From NCBI RefSeq assembly GCF_965137335.1, contig NZ_CBCRZD010000013.1: a DNA stretch of 64,000 nt; one strand, given 5' to 3'. The DNA comes from Empedobacter stercoris. GTDB lineage: Bacteria; Bacteroidota; Bacteroidia; Flavobacteriales; Weeksellaceae. The first letter of the stretch is position 1. Each line of letters opens with the position of its first letter. Under the pieces are notes generated by a model that worked only from the letters and a program-made list of their open reading frames with translations, was not told the origin of the DNA and did not search any database. Shown one piece after another: positions 49,585-58,031 of the stretch. The position numbers were made by a program, and so were the translations under genes.

Positions 49585-50228
49585 TTTCTCCATCTTTTTA
49601 TTTGTCAAAAGAACAACAAACGACTACAATTGCGGTACCTTCAGTTCATCAAAACAACATGGTACAGCAAAATGAAGAGTCTCAATCGCAGGTACATTTT
49701 AATGTGAAAAAATCGGTGATTTCGGAAGAGGTCAAAGCATATACACGTGCTTCAAAACCAATTAAAACCAGCGGTAATTCATCATTTAGTTTGAAAATGG
49801 CTTTACCTGGAGCAAAAGTACAAGAACATCAAGAAGAAATACTACGAGATGATTTGCCACGAGAAAAATTTACATTAGAACAAGTAAATGAAGGATGGAA
49901 AAGATTTTTGGATCGTTTGAAAATCGAACATAACATTCCGTCTTATAATGCATTGATGACAACAGAGCTTGGTTTGGAAGGGGATGAAATTATTTTCGAG
50001 TTTTCTTCACATTCATCTGAACAGGAATTTGAGGAATACCGTGATCGAATTAGAAATAGTTTAAGAGCATTTCTAAAGAATCATTATTTCACGATTCAAA
50101 TCAAATTTTCGGAGAAGGAAGCTACAAATCATATCTTATCGAATAAAGAGAAATTTAAACTATTATCAGACAAAAACCCTGTTTTGTTAAAATTAAAAGA
50201 AGAATTTGGGTTAGATTTGTATGATTAA
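49566..50228 (+). CDS. dnaX: dnaX, tau-specific C-terminal part in the -1 frame
   Basis: The -1 frame is open from inside the A10 run through TAT AGG ATA GTT to the stop at 50228, so one slip yields a single tau chain of about 577 aa (359 from the zero frame plus 218). The C-terminal region ends with EKFKLLSDKNPVLLKLKEEFGLDL, the conserved close of Bacteroidota DnaX, and contains EQVNEGWKRFLDRLK, the expected tau-type helical part. The TTG at 49602 is not a credible separate start. Programmed slippage is favoured over decay; an assembly homopolymer error is the main alternative. Confidence 0.8.
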   Translation, partial: KKKYRIVSPSFYLSKEQQTTTIAVPSVHQNNMVQQNEESQSQVHFNVKKSVISEEVKAYTRASKPIKTSGNSSFSLKMALPGAKVQEHQEEILRDDLPREKFTLEQVNEGWKRFLDRLKIEHNIPSYNALMTTELGLEGDEIIFEFSSHSSEQEFEEYRDRIRNSLRAFLKNHYFTIQIKFSEKEATNHILSNKEKFKLLSDKNPVLLKLKEEFGLDLYD

Positions 50229-50269
50229 TGAAAGTTTCTTATTAAACTTGCAATAAATTTTTATAAATA

Positions 50270-51217
50270 ATGAAAAAAGTTCTTTTAGGGATTTTTGTTG
50301 TTGCGTCGTTAGTGTCTTGTAACAAAGGAAAATCTGTAGACAAATTAGAAAGCGAAGATCAAAAAGCTTCTTATGCTTTCGGTACTGGTCTTGGTGAGCA
50401 AATCAAAGGTCTTGGAGGACGTTTAGTTGAGACAGATAGTATCAACTACGATCAATTGGAAAAAGGGATCAGAGATTATTTAAAAGCTGGAAAAGAGAGT
50501 AGAGAATCTTACGCGATTGGACAGCAAGTTGGTCAGCAAATTGAGACGGTTATTAACCAACAACAATTAGATCAAATGGACAAAGATATCATTGTTCAAG
50601 GGATTATGGATGTTGTACGTCACAAAAAATTGTTGATTACACAAGAAGCAGGAATGGGAATTTTGGATACGTATGCAAAAAATCACCAAGAAAACTTGGT
50701 AAAGAAAAATGCAGACGAATCTAAAAAATTAGTAGACGAGAAGAAAAAAGCTTCTGGTGCTAAAACAACTGCTTCAGGATTAGTTTATGTTGTAGAAAAA
50801 GAAGGAACAGGTGCTAAACCAACTATCAATAGTATTGTAAAAGTAAAATATACGGGTAAACTGTTAGCTACGGGTAAAACTTTCGACAGTACAGATAAAA
50901 ATCCAGAAGCTAAAGGAGGTGTAGAATTTCCTTTGAATCAAGTTATTCCAGGATGGTCAGAAGGTTTACAATTAATGTCTAAAGGCGCAAAATACAAATT
51001 CTATATTCCTGCAAACTTAGGTTACGGTGAAATGGGAGCTCCAGGTGGACAAATTGGACCAAACCAAGCGTTAGAATTCGAAGTTGAATTAGTAGACTTT
51101 AAAGAAGGTCAACCAGCTCCACAAGGTCAACCAGGTGCGCAAGGACAAGGTTTATCAGAAGAGCAAATGAAAGAATTACAAAAACAATTCGAAGCGCAAG
51201 CTCAACAAGGTAAATAA
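50270..51217 (+). CDS. FKBP-type peptidyl-prolyl isomerase lipoprotein
   Basis: 315 aa with a lipoprotein signal peptide (MKKVLLGIFVVASLVSC; lipobox ending at C17). The N-terminal helical dimerisation part (about 25-150; QKASYAFGTGLGEQIKG) and the FKBP domain (about 160-280; VKVKYTGKLLATGKTFDS, PLNQVIPGWSEGLQLMSKGAK, YGEMG) resemble FkpA/Mip. The C-terminus is a Q/G/P-rich tail. It helps fold periplasmic proteins at proline bonds and is attached to a membrane. It follows dnaX but lies behind a 41-bp gap. Confidence 0.92.
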   Translation: MKKVLLGIFVVASLVSCNKGKSVDKLESEDQKASYAFGTGLGEQIKGLGGRLVETDSINYDQLEKGIRDYLKAGKESRESYAIGQQVGQQIETVINQQQLDQMDKDIIVQGIMDVVRHKKLLITQEAGMGILDTYAKNHQENLVKKNADESKKLVDEKKKASGAKTTASGLVYVVEKEGTGAKPTINSIVKVKYTGKLLATGKTFDSTDKNPEAKGGVEFPLNQVIPGWSEGLQLMSKGAKYKFYIPANLGYGEMGAPGGQIGPNQALEFEVELVDFKEGQPAPQGQPGAQGQGLSEEQMKELQKQFEAQAQQGK

Positions 51218-51240
51218 TCAATAGGTTACATACAAACTAA

Positions 51241-51269
51241 AAATCCCACTCATCGAGTGGGATTTTTTT
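51241..51269 (+). terminator. Bidirectional terminator FKBP / redoxin
   Basis: The perfect 11-bp stem AAATCCCACTC/GAGTGGGATTT has a 3-nt loop, with a T tract on the plus side and an A run on the left. Confidence 0.9.
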
Positions 51270-51286
51270 ATGCATTATATTTTAAT

Positions 51287-51775
51287 TTATTTCAGATAAT
51301 TAAAAATTTTATTGGCTTCTACAGAGCCTTTTCTAATCGTTACAAGATTTTTATTCTTGTCGAATAAATAGAATGTAGGAATTGAAGTTGGTTGAAAAAT
51401 AGGACCAAACTCATAATTAGAATCGTATAATAATTCTACATTTTTATTGTTTACAAATTTTGGTGCATGTTGATTTAAAAATGGAATAGCATCTTTTGCT
51501 TCGTATTCGGAAACTAAAATAATTTGTGTGTTCTTGAAATGTTCTTCGTAATTATTACTAAAATGATTTAATGCTAATTGGCAATGAATACATGTTGGTG
51601 AATATAAAACGATCAAAGTTTGTTTTCCTTTTTTGATATCTTTTGAATCGAAAATTCCATCGGATTGCATTTTTACAAAAGAAAATTCTGGAATAGTTGT
51701 TAATGTATTTTCAGTTTGTGCGAATGTAAAAATCGAACAAAAGAATATGACTAAAGCAGTAAGTTTTGTTTTCAT
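51287..51775 (-). CDS. Exported thioredoxin-like (TlpA-type) protein
   Basis: 162 aa with the signal peptide MKTKLTALVIFFCSIFTFAQ. The redox-active site is CIHC (C62 and C65) in SPTCIHCQLALNHF, and the family cis-proline segment is PTSIPTFYLFD. It probably acts as a periplasmic thiol-disulfide oxidoreductase, in cytochrome c maturation or oxidative defence; the substrate cannot be told. It stands alone between two bidirectional terminators. Confidence 0.88.
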   Translation of the reverse strand: MKTKLTALVIFFCSIFTFAQTENTLTTIPEFSFVKMQSDGIFDSKDIKKGKQTLIVLYSPTCIHCQLALNHFSNNYEEHFKNTQIILVSEYEAKDAIPFLNQHAPKFVNNKNVELLYDSNYEFGPIFQPTSIPTFYLFDKNKNLVTIRKGSVEANKIFNYLK

Positions 51776-51822
51776 GTTGTTAAGAAAAATTTTGACGGAA
51801 GTTAATCAATTCTATTCAAAAT

Positions 51823-51852
51823 AAAAACGACAGTTAATAAAACTGTCGTTTT
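51823..51852 (-). terminator. Terminator of the TonB receptor gene
   Basis: On the minus strand AAAACGACAGTT/AACTGTCGTTTT (12 bp) has a 5-nt loop and T5 tract. Confidence 0.88.
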
Positions 51853-51894
51853 CCTATTTTAAAAATGCTAAAAATTTAAAGTTGAGAAAAGAAA

Positions 51895-54123
51895 TTAGAA
51901 TTTAAATACAACTTGTGCAGCCATATTAAATGGATCGATTTGGTTGATGTAACCTCCTCTGTAGTATGAGTTGTATCCAATTTCGTCTGTAATATTATTA
52001 AAGAATAATCGGAAATCAAATCTTTTCATTGAATATCCAACTTGTGCATTAAGCGTTGTGTATTCTGGCATTAAGAAAGGAGCTTGTCCATTCATTATAT
52101 TTCCATGTGCATCTTTTGATGTGCTTCTGTCATTAACTGGTCGAGAACCAACATAATAAACGCCACTTGATATAGATAAACCATCAATAAAAGTATTTGT
52201 TTTTTGAAATTTGTATTGTACCCAAGCATTGGCAGTATTGCGTGGAGCATTCATTGGACGAGATCCATCTACATAAGTAGGAGAACCTTGGTATTGTGTA
52301 TCTAAATATGAATATCCTAATAATACTTGAACATTTGGTAAAGGACGTCCAGTTACTTCTACTTCTACGCCTTTTCTTTTTAAATCTCCTGCAAGAAGAT
52401 ATTCACCAGTTCTTGTATTTCCATTTACAATCTCGTATGCTAAGTTTTCATTAATCATATCGAAATATGTAATGTTTGCTCTAAGTCTATCATTAAACCA
52501 ATCTGTTTTAATACCAGTTTCAAATTGTTTTGTACGAGAAGTTCCAACCGTTCCTCCTCCTTGTAAAGGGTTTGAAGCAGAACGTAAAGAAGATGTTGTT
52601 GTATATGAGCCAAATAAATTAATGTTTTTAATAGGAGAAACCATTAATCCAATCATTGGATCTAAAACATCTTTTGAATTTACACCAGAATATGACCATC
52701 TTAAAGCTCCAACAACTTTTACATAATCAGTAATATTAAGGTGATGTTGAGTCATAAATCCGTAGTAATAACCATTATCAATAGGACTCGATGTGTTAAT
52801 TGTTAATTGAGAAAAATCAAAATTATTAGGTAATTTATGATTGATATCTTGTAGTACATTAATTGGATCTTCTACAACTGGAATAGTAGATGTCATTATA
52901 GGGTTACCATCCTTATCTTTTCTTCCTGAGTCTATTTGAGCACTACGAGAATCTACACGATAAGTTGTGTAATCATAGCCTGCTTGCCAACTCCATTTAA
53001 GAATTCCAGTTTGAAAATCTTTTCCCATTACATCAATTTGAACTGTTGTATTACGATCATTTCTAGTTGAATGTCCTAACGATCTTGTTCTCAAAGCATA
53101 ATTATCTACATTACCTGCTTTGTCTTTAATTGTTGCTAAAGATGTACTTTGTTGATTTCTATCATTAATAGAGCCATAGTAAGCGGCACGTATATTAATT
53201 TTATCAGTTAATTGACGTGTAGCACGTAATGAATATGTTGTTGCTTTAGTTTTGTCAAAGTCAGTATCAAAACCTAAGAAGCGATGTCCCATGTTAGCTA
53301 ATGCTTGTGTAAAGTCATTATTTAAATTTACTGTACCTACATCTGGAACGCCTTCAAAATTTAAATAATCCATTTCTGCAATAATTTCAGTTTTTTCATC
53401 AGGTCTCCAGGCAAGAGAAGGCTGTATATAGAATCTTTTATTATTTACAATGTCTCTATAACTATCACCTTGTTGATAAGCACCATTTAAGCGAAATGCA
53501 AAGGTTTTTGCTTGATCAACTACGCGTTGAACATCAAAAGTTGTACGAACTTGATTCCAAGATCCAACACGTAAACCTATGTTACCTGCATTTATAAAAC
53601 GTGGAGTTTTTGTAGCTAGATTAATAACTCCACCTGCAGAACCTAAACTATTACCAACTCCTTGAGTAATTGCGGCAGATCCTTTGATTACTTGTACAGA
53701 TTCTATTCCTTGCATATCAGCTATTGCACCAGCAGTTCTAAAATCAGAATCCATACGAACTCCATTTCTTAAAACAGGAGTACCTCTGTATCCACGAATC
53801 GACATCGATTCTCTATTTCCTCCGTAAGAACCAAATAAGGTAACTCCTGGTACATTACGAGCAGCATCAGTAACGGTTAGTGCGCCCTGCTCTTCAATTA
53901 ATTTTTCTGAAATAATTGAAATTGATTGCAATTGATCTTGAGGTGAACCAGGGAAACGCGTGATTGTTTCTAATCCTCTTTGATTCTTATTTCGATCTCC
54001 AAAAATTTCAACTTCTTGTAAAGTGTTGATAGAATCTTTTCTTTCTTTTTTAGTTTCTTGTGCAAAGGCAGTTGATAAACTAAGTAGTGTAAGAGTTGAT
54101 AATAAATATATATTCTTTCTCAT
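51895..54123 (-). CDS. TonB-dependent siderophore receptor
   Basis: 742 aa with the signal peptide MRKNIYLLSTLTLLSLSTAFAQ. The plug domain (about 45-190) shows QLQSISIISEKLIEEQ, TVTDAARNVPGVTLF, the RGYRGTPVLRNGVRMD motif and VQVIKGSAAITQGVG, all typical of ferric-siderophore receptors; a 22-strand barrel follows and ends with aromatic F at residue 742 (AAQVVFKF). A TonB box lies near the mature N-terminus (INTLQEVEI). Imports a ferric chelate; which one is unknown. The promoter region holds an inverted repeat that may be an iron-regulator site. Confidence 0.92.
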   Translation of the reverse strand: MRKNIYLLSTLTLLSLSTAFAQETKKERKDSINTLQEVEIFGDRNKNQRGLETITRFPGSPQDQLQSISIISEKLIEEQGALTVTDAARNVPGVTLFGSYGGNRESMSIRGYRGTPVLRNGVRMDSDFRTAGAIADMQGIESVQVIKGSAAITQGVGNSLGSAGGVINLATKTPRFINAGNIGLRVGSWNQVRTTFDVQRVVDQAKTFAFRLNGAYQQGDSYRDIVNNKRFYIQPSLAWRPDEKTEIIAEMDYLNFEGVPDVGTVNLNNDFTQALANMGHRFLGFDTDFDKTKATTYSLRATRQLTDKINIRAAYYGSINDRNQQSTSLATIKDKAGNVDNYALRTRSLGHSTRNDRNTTVQIDVMGKDFQTGILKWSWQAGYDYTTYRVDSRSAQIDSGRKDKDGNPIMTSTIPVVEDPINVLQDINHKLPNNFDFSQLTINTSSPIDNGYYYGFMTQHHLNITDYVKVVGALRWSYSGVNSKDVLDPMIGLMVSPIKNINLFGSYTTTSSLRSASNPLQGGGTVGTSRTKQFETGIKTDWFNDRLRANITYFDMINENLAYEIVNGNTRTGEYLLAGDLKRKGVEVEVTGRPLPNVQVLLGYSYLDTQYQGSPTYVDGSRPMNAPRNTANAWVQYKFQKTNTFIDGLSISSGVYYVGSRPVNDRSTSKDAHGNIMNGQAPFLMPEYTTLNAQVGYSMKRFDFRLFFNNITDEIGYNSYYRGGYINQIDPFNMAAQVVFKF

Positions 54124-54136
54124 GCGTTATCTATAT

Positions 54137-54190
54137 TTAATCTAAATAAAATTAATTACGCAAATTTAATTAGACTTAATCTAAATAAAA
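54137..54190 (-). promoter_or_regulatory. Promoter region of the TonB receptor with repeats and candidate operator
   Basis: On the minus strand a -7 box TAAATTTG runs 54168 to 54161. Directly upstream, TTAGATTAAGTCTAA (54184 to 54170) is a 15-bp inverted repeat (arms TTAGA/TCTAA). TTAATCTAAATAAAA occurs twice as a direct repeat (54137-54151 and 54176-54190 on the plus strand), 39 bp apart, flanking the -7 box. Placement fits a repressor site, for example of the Fur or DtxR class; this is an inference. Confidence 0.45.
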
Positions 54191-54230
54191 AAAAGAAATC
54201 GACTGATAGATGTCATCTATTAGTCGATTT
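54187..54230 (-). terminator. Terminator of rsmD
   Basis: On the minus strand a 17-bp stem, AAATCGACTAATAGATG paired with CATCTATCAGTCGATTT (one G-U), is followed by a T-rich tract. Confidence 0.85.
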
Positions 54231-54257
54231 TGTTAAATATTTTAAGATTTTTTTGTC

Positions 54258-54800
54258 TTACTCGAAAAAAGAGAAGTGTACGTTTCCGTATTTTTTGTGT
54301 TGTATAAAATTTGGATGATCTACAAAAGAAATATTAGAAGGATGTTCTAATATAAAATTTCCTCCTTCTTCTAACCATTGGTTGTTCATTACCAAATCAG
54401 GAATTTTTTTGTAAGCTTCTTCATCTAAATCGTAGGGTGGATCAGCAAAAATAATATCAAACTTTTTGATAGGTTGTTTATCTAAATATTTCAAAACATC
54501 ACCTTTTACAGTTGTAATGATATCATCTAATTTTAATTGTTTAGCCGTTTCATCTAAGAATTTTACACAACCATAGAAGTTATCTACAGAAGTTACTTTT
54601 TTAGCTCCACGAGAAGCAAACTCTAATGAAATACCACCAATTCCTGAAAATAAATCCAGCACAGTAATTTCATCAAAATACCATTCGTTGTTTAATATAT
54701 TAAATAAAGCTTCTTTTGCGAAGTCTGTTGTAGGGCGCACCGGTAAATTGTTTGGTGCAGTGATTCGTTTTCCTTTTAATGTTCCTGAAATGATTCGCAT
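54258..54800 (-). CDS. rsmD: 16S rRNA (guanine966-N2)-methyltransferase
   Basis: 180 aa. The family start MRIISGTLKGKRI, RPTTDFAKEALFNIL, motif I VLDLFSGIGGISLE and the catalytic DPPY (120-123) are present. Modifies G966 of 16S rRNA. It overlaps the upstream DUF3822 gene by 25 bp in the same orientation, so translation is coupled, and ends in its own terminator. Confidence 0.95.
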   Translation of the reverse strand: MRIISGTLKGKRITAPNNLPVRPTTDFAKEALFNILNNEWYFDEITVLDLFSGIGGISLEFASRGAKKVTSVDNFYGCVKFLDETAKQLKLDDIITTVKGDVLKYLDKQPIKKFDIIFADPPYDLDEEAYKKIPDLVMNNQWLEEGGNFILEHPSNISFVDHPNFIQHKKYGNVHFSFFE

Positions 54801-55567
54801 TCGAATAATTTATATAATGTAAAATATTGTCCAAGTTGTTTATCATCTTCGTTAAACGAAATATGACGAACATATTTTTTTAAGGTTTCGTAGTAATTTG
54901 GTGAAGTTAAAACGTCTCCAAAAGCATATAATGAAACTTCGTTTGAACTAATATTTAATTGATTTAATGTGTACAAAATGTAAAACAAAAAGTCTTCTTT
55001 CGTTTTTGTTTCAAATAGATTATAAAAAATAAATTCTCCATTGCTTAACACACAAACTTCTAATTTTTGGTGCATCAAATTGATGTAAACTTCATTATTT
55101 TTCGAATTAATCAACCCATAATCAATCAAGAATTTGCCCGAATGATACAAGCGAGCATTTTGCAAATTGGGTAAAGAAAGCAAAATATCTTTTAACGGAT
55201 AATGAATGTTGTATACAATAGAAGCATCTACATTTTCTAATGGACAATCAATTGCTAATTTGATAGGACTATAATCCGAAAGAGATAACAAATCTTCGAA
55301 AGGCTTGTGCGAAAGATGTGAGGGAACGACATTGATTGTAGTCGATAAAAAACAAATGTGCACATGGTCGTATTCTTGCAATAGAGTCAAATTAGAACGC
55401 AATTCATGTTCAATTTCAATCTCCGTTTTGTTAAGATTTGTAAAATCCACCGAATAGTCATACACATCCGAATACGAAGTCGATATTCCGTCGGTTGTTT
55501 TGGTAATATAACTAAGCATATCGTGTGATAATAAAATCGCTAACGAACGTTGAGTTGGTTTTGACAT
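54776..55567 (-). CDS. DUF3822 family protein
   Basis: 263 aa. It matches the Bacteroidota family DUF3822 (RSLAILLSHDMLSYITKTTDG at the start; YNIHYPLKDILLSLPNLQNARLYHSGK midway). This family usually precedes rsmD and has an ASKHA-like pattern in the first half; biochemistry is unknown. The 25-bp overlap with rsmD is strong evidence for one operon. A 28-residue ORF lies 11 bp upstream. Confidence 0.82.
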   Translation of the reverse strand: MSKPTQRSLAILLSHDMLSYITKTTDGISTSYSDVYDYSVDFTNLNKTEIEIEHELRSNLTLLQEYDHVHICFLSTTINVVPSHLSHKPFEDLLSLSDYSPIKLAIDCPLENVDASIVYNIHYPLKDILLSLPNLQNARLYHSGKFLIDYGLINSKNNEVYINLMHQKLEVCVLSNGEFIFYNLFETKTKEDFLFYILYTLNQLNISSNEVSLYAFGDVLTSPNYYETLKKYVRHISFNEDDKQLGQYFTLYKLFECESFQEH

Positions 55568-55577
55568 AAATTTTTCT

Positions 55578-55664
55578 TTATCCTTGAATTTTTAACTCGC
55601 TGATTAAGATGAAAATCAATCCTAATGAAATCAAAAATAACAAAATTTTGAAAGCAATCTTCAT
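55578..55664 (-). CDS. 28-aa single-span membrane peptide upstream of DUF3822
   Basis: Minus-strand ORF with ATG at 55664 and TAA at 55578. After the basic start (M-K-I-A-F-K) it has one hydrophobic stretch of about 16 residues (ILLFLISLGLIFILIS), then a short polar tail (E-L-K-I-Q-G). It ends 10 bp before the DUF3822 ATG. A -7-like TATCTTTA (55690 to 55683) would start a transcript about 13 nt upstream of its ATG. An inverted repeat CAGAAA/TTTCTG (55666-55682) lies in that leader. No homology is claimed. Confidence 0.5.
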   Translation of the reverse strand: MKIAFKILLFLISLGLIFILISELKIQG

Positions 55665-55766
55665 ACAGAAAATTTATTTCTGTAAAGATACTATAATTAT
55701 TTTGTTGATTAAAAATGCATTTCAGCCGAATCTACTTAAATTTACAGAAATTTGAAATAAAAAATA

Positions 55767-56510
55767 GTGAAAAAAATAGCCGTTATTCCAGCACGATATG
55801 CAGCTTCTCGTTTTCCTGGGAAATTGATGCAACAATTGGGTAATAAAACTGTCATTCGAATGACTTACGAAAATGTTGTGGCAACCAATTTGTTTGATGA
55901 TGTTTTTGTGGTGACAGATTCTAAATTGATTTTTGATGAAATTGTAAACCATCAAGGGAAAGCAATTATGAGCATTAAAGAACACGAAACTGGAAGTGAT
56001 CGAATTGCCGAAGCTATCGAAAATATAGAATGCGATATTATTTTGAATGTTCAGGGTGACGAACCATTTGTTAATGAAAAAGCGTTGGCTGATATTCTTT
56101 CTTCTTTTGATGGAGAAATAGGAAAAACTGTAGATGTAGCGACATTAAAAGAGTCAATCTCGGAAGAAGAAGAAATCAATAATCCAAACTTTGTAAAAGT
56201 GGTAACGGATATCAATGATTTTGCACTTTATTTCTCTCGTTCAGCGATTCCATTTGCTCGCGAATCCAATTTTACACCAAATTATTTTCGTCATTTAGGA
56301 ATATATGCGTTTAGAAAGAATGCCTTATTGAATTTTTCTAAATTAGCAATGCGTCAAAATGAAAAAGCAGAAAAATTGGAACAATTGCGTTACTTAGAAT
56401 ATGGGATGAAAATCAAAGTAATCGAAACAGAATCAATTGGAGTTGGAATTGATACACCTGAAGATTTAGAACGTGCAAAAGAATATTTATCCGTTATTGT
56501 TAAAAAATAA
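55767..56510 (+). CDS. kdsB: 3-deoxy-manno-octulosonate cytidylyltransferase
   Basis: 247 aa. CMP-Kdo synthetase: activates Kdo with CTP before its transfer to lipid A. Signature KKIAVIPARYAASRFPGK (1-19, GTG start), then DVFVVTDS, EHETGSDRIAEA, NVQGDEPF and the catalytic region SRSAIPFAR, HLGIYAFRK. The arabinose-5-phosphate isomerase gene kdsD at 17512 supplies the first step of the same route. The upstream 100 bp has no strong promoter match. Confidence 0.96.
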   Translation: MKKIAVIPARYAASRFPGKLMQQLGNKTVIRMTYENVVATNLFDDVFVVTDSKLIFDEIVNHQGKAIMSIKEHETGSDRIAEAIENIECDIILNVQGDEPFVNEKALADILSSFDGEIGKTVDVATLKESISEEEEINNPNFVKVVTDINDFALYFSRSAIPFARESNFTPNYFRHLGIYAFRKNALLNFSKLAMRQNEKAEKLEQLRYLEYGMKIKVIETESIGVGIDTPEDLERAKEYLSVIVKK

Positions 56511-56530
56511 TCTAACTCGTTATTATCCGT

Positions 56531-56538
56531 TATATTTG
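56531..56538 (+). promoter_or_regulatory. -7 box of the NUMOD4/HNH gene (TATATTTG)
   Basis: A perfect TAnnTTTG match that predicts a start near 56544 and a 112-nt leader. Within that leader AAATAATTA (56572-56580) and TAATTATTT (56599-56607) form an inverted repeat around the palindrome GTTAATTAAC. Confidence 0.5.
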
Positions 56539-56655
56539 CACTCAAATCGACTATTCTGATTGATGAAAATGAAATAATTAAGTTAATTAACTTTAAAATA
56601 ATTATTTCGGTATGAATGTTGTTGTAAAATGAAGAAATAAGTTAAAATAGTGATT

Positions 56656-57207
56656 ATGAGTGATTCATGGAAAGAATACGAAGTAGAAGGATTAATTGAC
56701 AAAAGATCTTTCTTGGTATCAAAAGATGGTCTTGTTAAAAAATTATACACAGGACAAGATAAATATAAAATTTTAGAAGGAGCTATCAATAATGGTTATC
56801 GCGCAATTTGGGTAACAAAAGCAGACGGAAAACGTACAGCAAAATATGTCCACAAAATGGTAGCGGAAACTTTTTTGCCTAATAAAGAAAATAAAGAATA
56901 TGTCGTTCATTTAGACCATAATAAATTAAACAATGCAATGAATAATTTGCAATGGGCAACGTTGGAAGAATGGAAAGAGCATAACAAACATTTATTTAGA
57001 ATGATGAAGGGACGTTCTCGTTTAGACAGCATTCCGAATAGTAAATTAACAGAAGCACAAGTAATTCGTTTGAAAAAGAAATTACTCGATCCTAATAGAA
57101 AGACTAAAATTTCTACTTTAGCCAAACAATTTAATATTTCTCAAGGACAAGTTTACCGTATTTTAAGAGGTGAAAACTGGTCACATATAGAAGTTAAAAA
57201 AGACTAA
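56656..57207 (+). CDS. Free-standing NUMOD4/HNH-type DNA-binding protein with HTH
   Basis: 183 aa from ATG at 56656 (GTG at 56650 is possible). Residues about 1-50 read like the NUMOD4 motif (W-K-x-Y...VSKDGLV). About 64-110 form an HNH-like block with H85, D87, H88, N97 and H109 (HLDHNKLNNAMNNLQWATLEEWKEHN). About 151-173 is a helix-turn-helix (STLAKQFNISQGQVYRIL). It resembles homing endonuclease parts but no intron or intein is nearby. It may be a DNA-binding regulator or a domesticated nuclease; function is not assigned. Confidence 0.68.
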   Translation: MSDSWKEYEVEGLIDKRSFLVSKDGLVKKLYTGQDKYKILEGAINNGYRAIWVTKADGKRTAKYVHKMVAETFLPNKENKEYVVHLDHNKLNNAMNNLQWATLEEWKEHNKHLFRMMKGRSRLDSIPNSKLTEAQVIRLKKKLLDPNRKTKISTLAKQFNISQGQVYRILRGENWSHIEVKKD

Positions 57208-57272
57208 AAATCATTCTCTCATAATAGAACTTTAAATTAGTTTTTATATCTTGTTCAATAGATTCAAAAAAA

Positions 57273-57956
57273 ATGAAAAAAGTTCTTATGTTGAAATTGA
57301 CATTTAGCATGCTTATGATTTCGTTATTTTCTGTAGCAACATACGCACAAGAAGCAGAACAAATTATTGAAAATCATATTCAGAAAACAGGAGGAGAAGC
57401 AGCTTGGAATAATTTGAACAGTATTATCCTAAAAGGAGAAGCCATCATTAATGTAGGAGATTCTTATCCTATGATTGTTTATCACCAACGACCATACAAC
57501 AAGAAAGTGGTGTTTGTGATGAACGGAAAAGAAATATTAAATGAAGGTTATGATGGCAAAATAGGGTGGACTTATAGTGAAGTTGCAAAGAAAAATGTAG
57601 CTGTAAAAAATTATAAACCAGACTCTTTTGATTCGGATATTTTAAAGTATAAACAAAAAGGATTTAAGATAAAATACTTAGGCATAGATAAATATGATCA
57701 AAACAATAGCTGTTATAAAGTTGAATTAACCAAAAATACAAATTCAACAATTTATTGTTTTGATAAAAATTCTTACGAAATTGTAATGGAGAAGAATAAA
57801 GAAGAAACCCTTTATTACTCTAATTTTAAAACATTCAATGGATTGTCCTTTGCGACAAAAGTGGTTGGAAAACCTACCGAAGGAGGAGAATATATCATAA
57901 AATTTAATGATATTAAAATTAATCCAGCCATTGATAAGAAACATTTTAAATTCTAA
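57273..57956 (+). CDS. Exported LolA-like outer-membrane lipoprotein-sorting family protein
   Basis: 227 aa. Signal peptide after a basic start (MKKVLMLKLTFSMLMISLFSVATYAQ). The body resembles the LolA-like fold seen in lipoprotein-sorting proteins (EAEQIIENHIQKTGGEAAWNNLNSIILKGE, then IVYHQRPYNKKVVFVMNGKE and the DGKIGWTYS turn). It differs from the LolA-like gene at 39732 and may handle lipids or lipoproteins. A second ATG 15 bp in is a possible start. Terminator downstream. Confidence 0.68.
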   Translation: MKKVLMLKLTFSMLMISLFSVATYAQEAEQIIENHIQKTGGEAAWNNLNSIILKGEAIINVGDSYPMIVYHQRPYNKKVVFVMNGKEILNEGYDGKIGWTYSEVAKKNVAVKNYKPDSFDSDILKYKQKGFKIKYLGIDKYDQNNSCYKVELTKNTNSTIYCFDKNSYEIVMEKNKEETLYYSNFKTFNGLSFATKVVGKPTEGGEYIIKFNDIKINPAIDKKHFKF

Positions 57957-57958
57957 CT

Positions 57959-57992
57959 AAAAAAGTGATTCGTAACAAAGGATCACTTTTTT
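57959..57992 (+). terminator. Terminator of the LolA-like gene
   Basis: The 11-bp stem AAAAAAGTGAT/ATCACTTTTTT has a 12-nt loop with T's on the plus side. Confidence 0.75.
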
Positions 57993-58031
57993 ATTTCGAT
58001 TAATTTATACAACTTAGTAACATAAGTTTTT

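Noticed and set aside
49602..50228. Separate hypothetical gene starting at TTG 49602
   Set aside because: It ends in the conserved tau C-terminus and joins dnaX by a -1 shift. Treated as part of dnaX.
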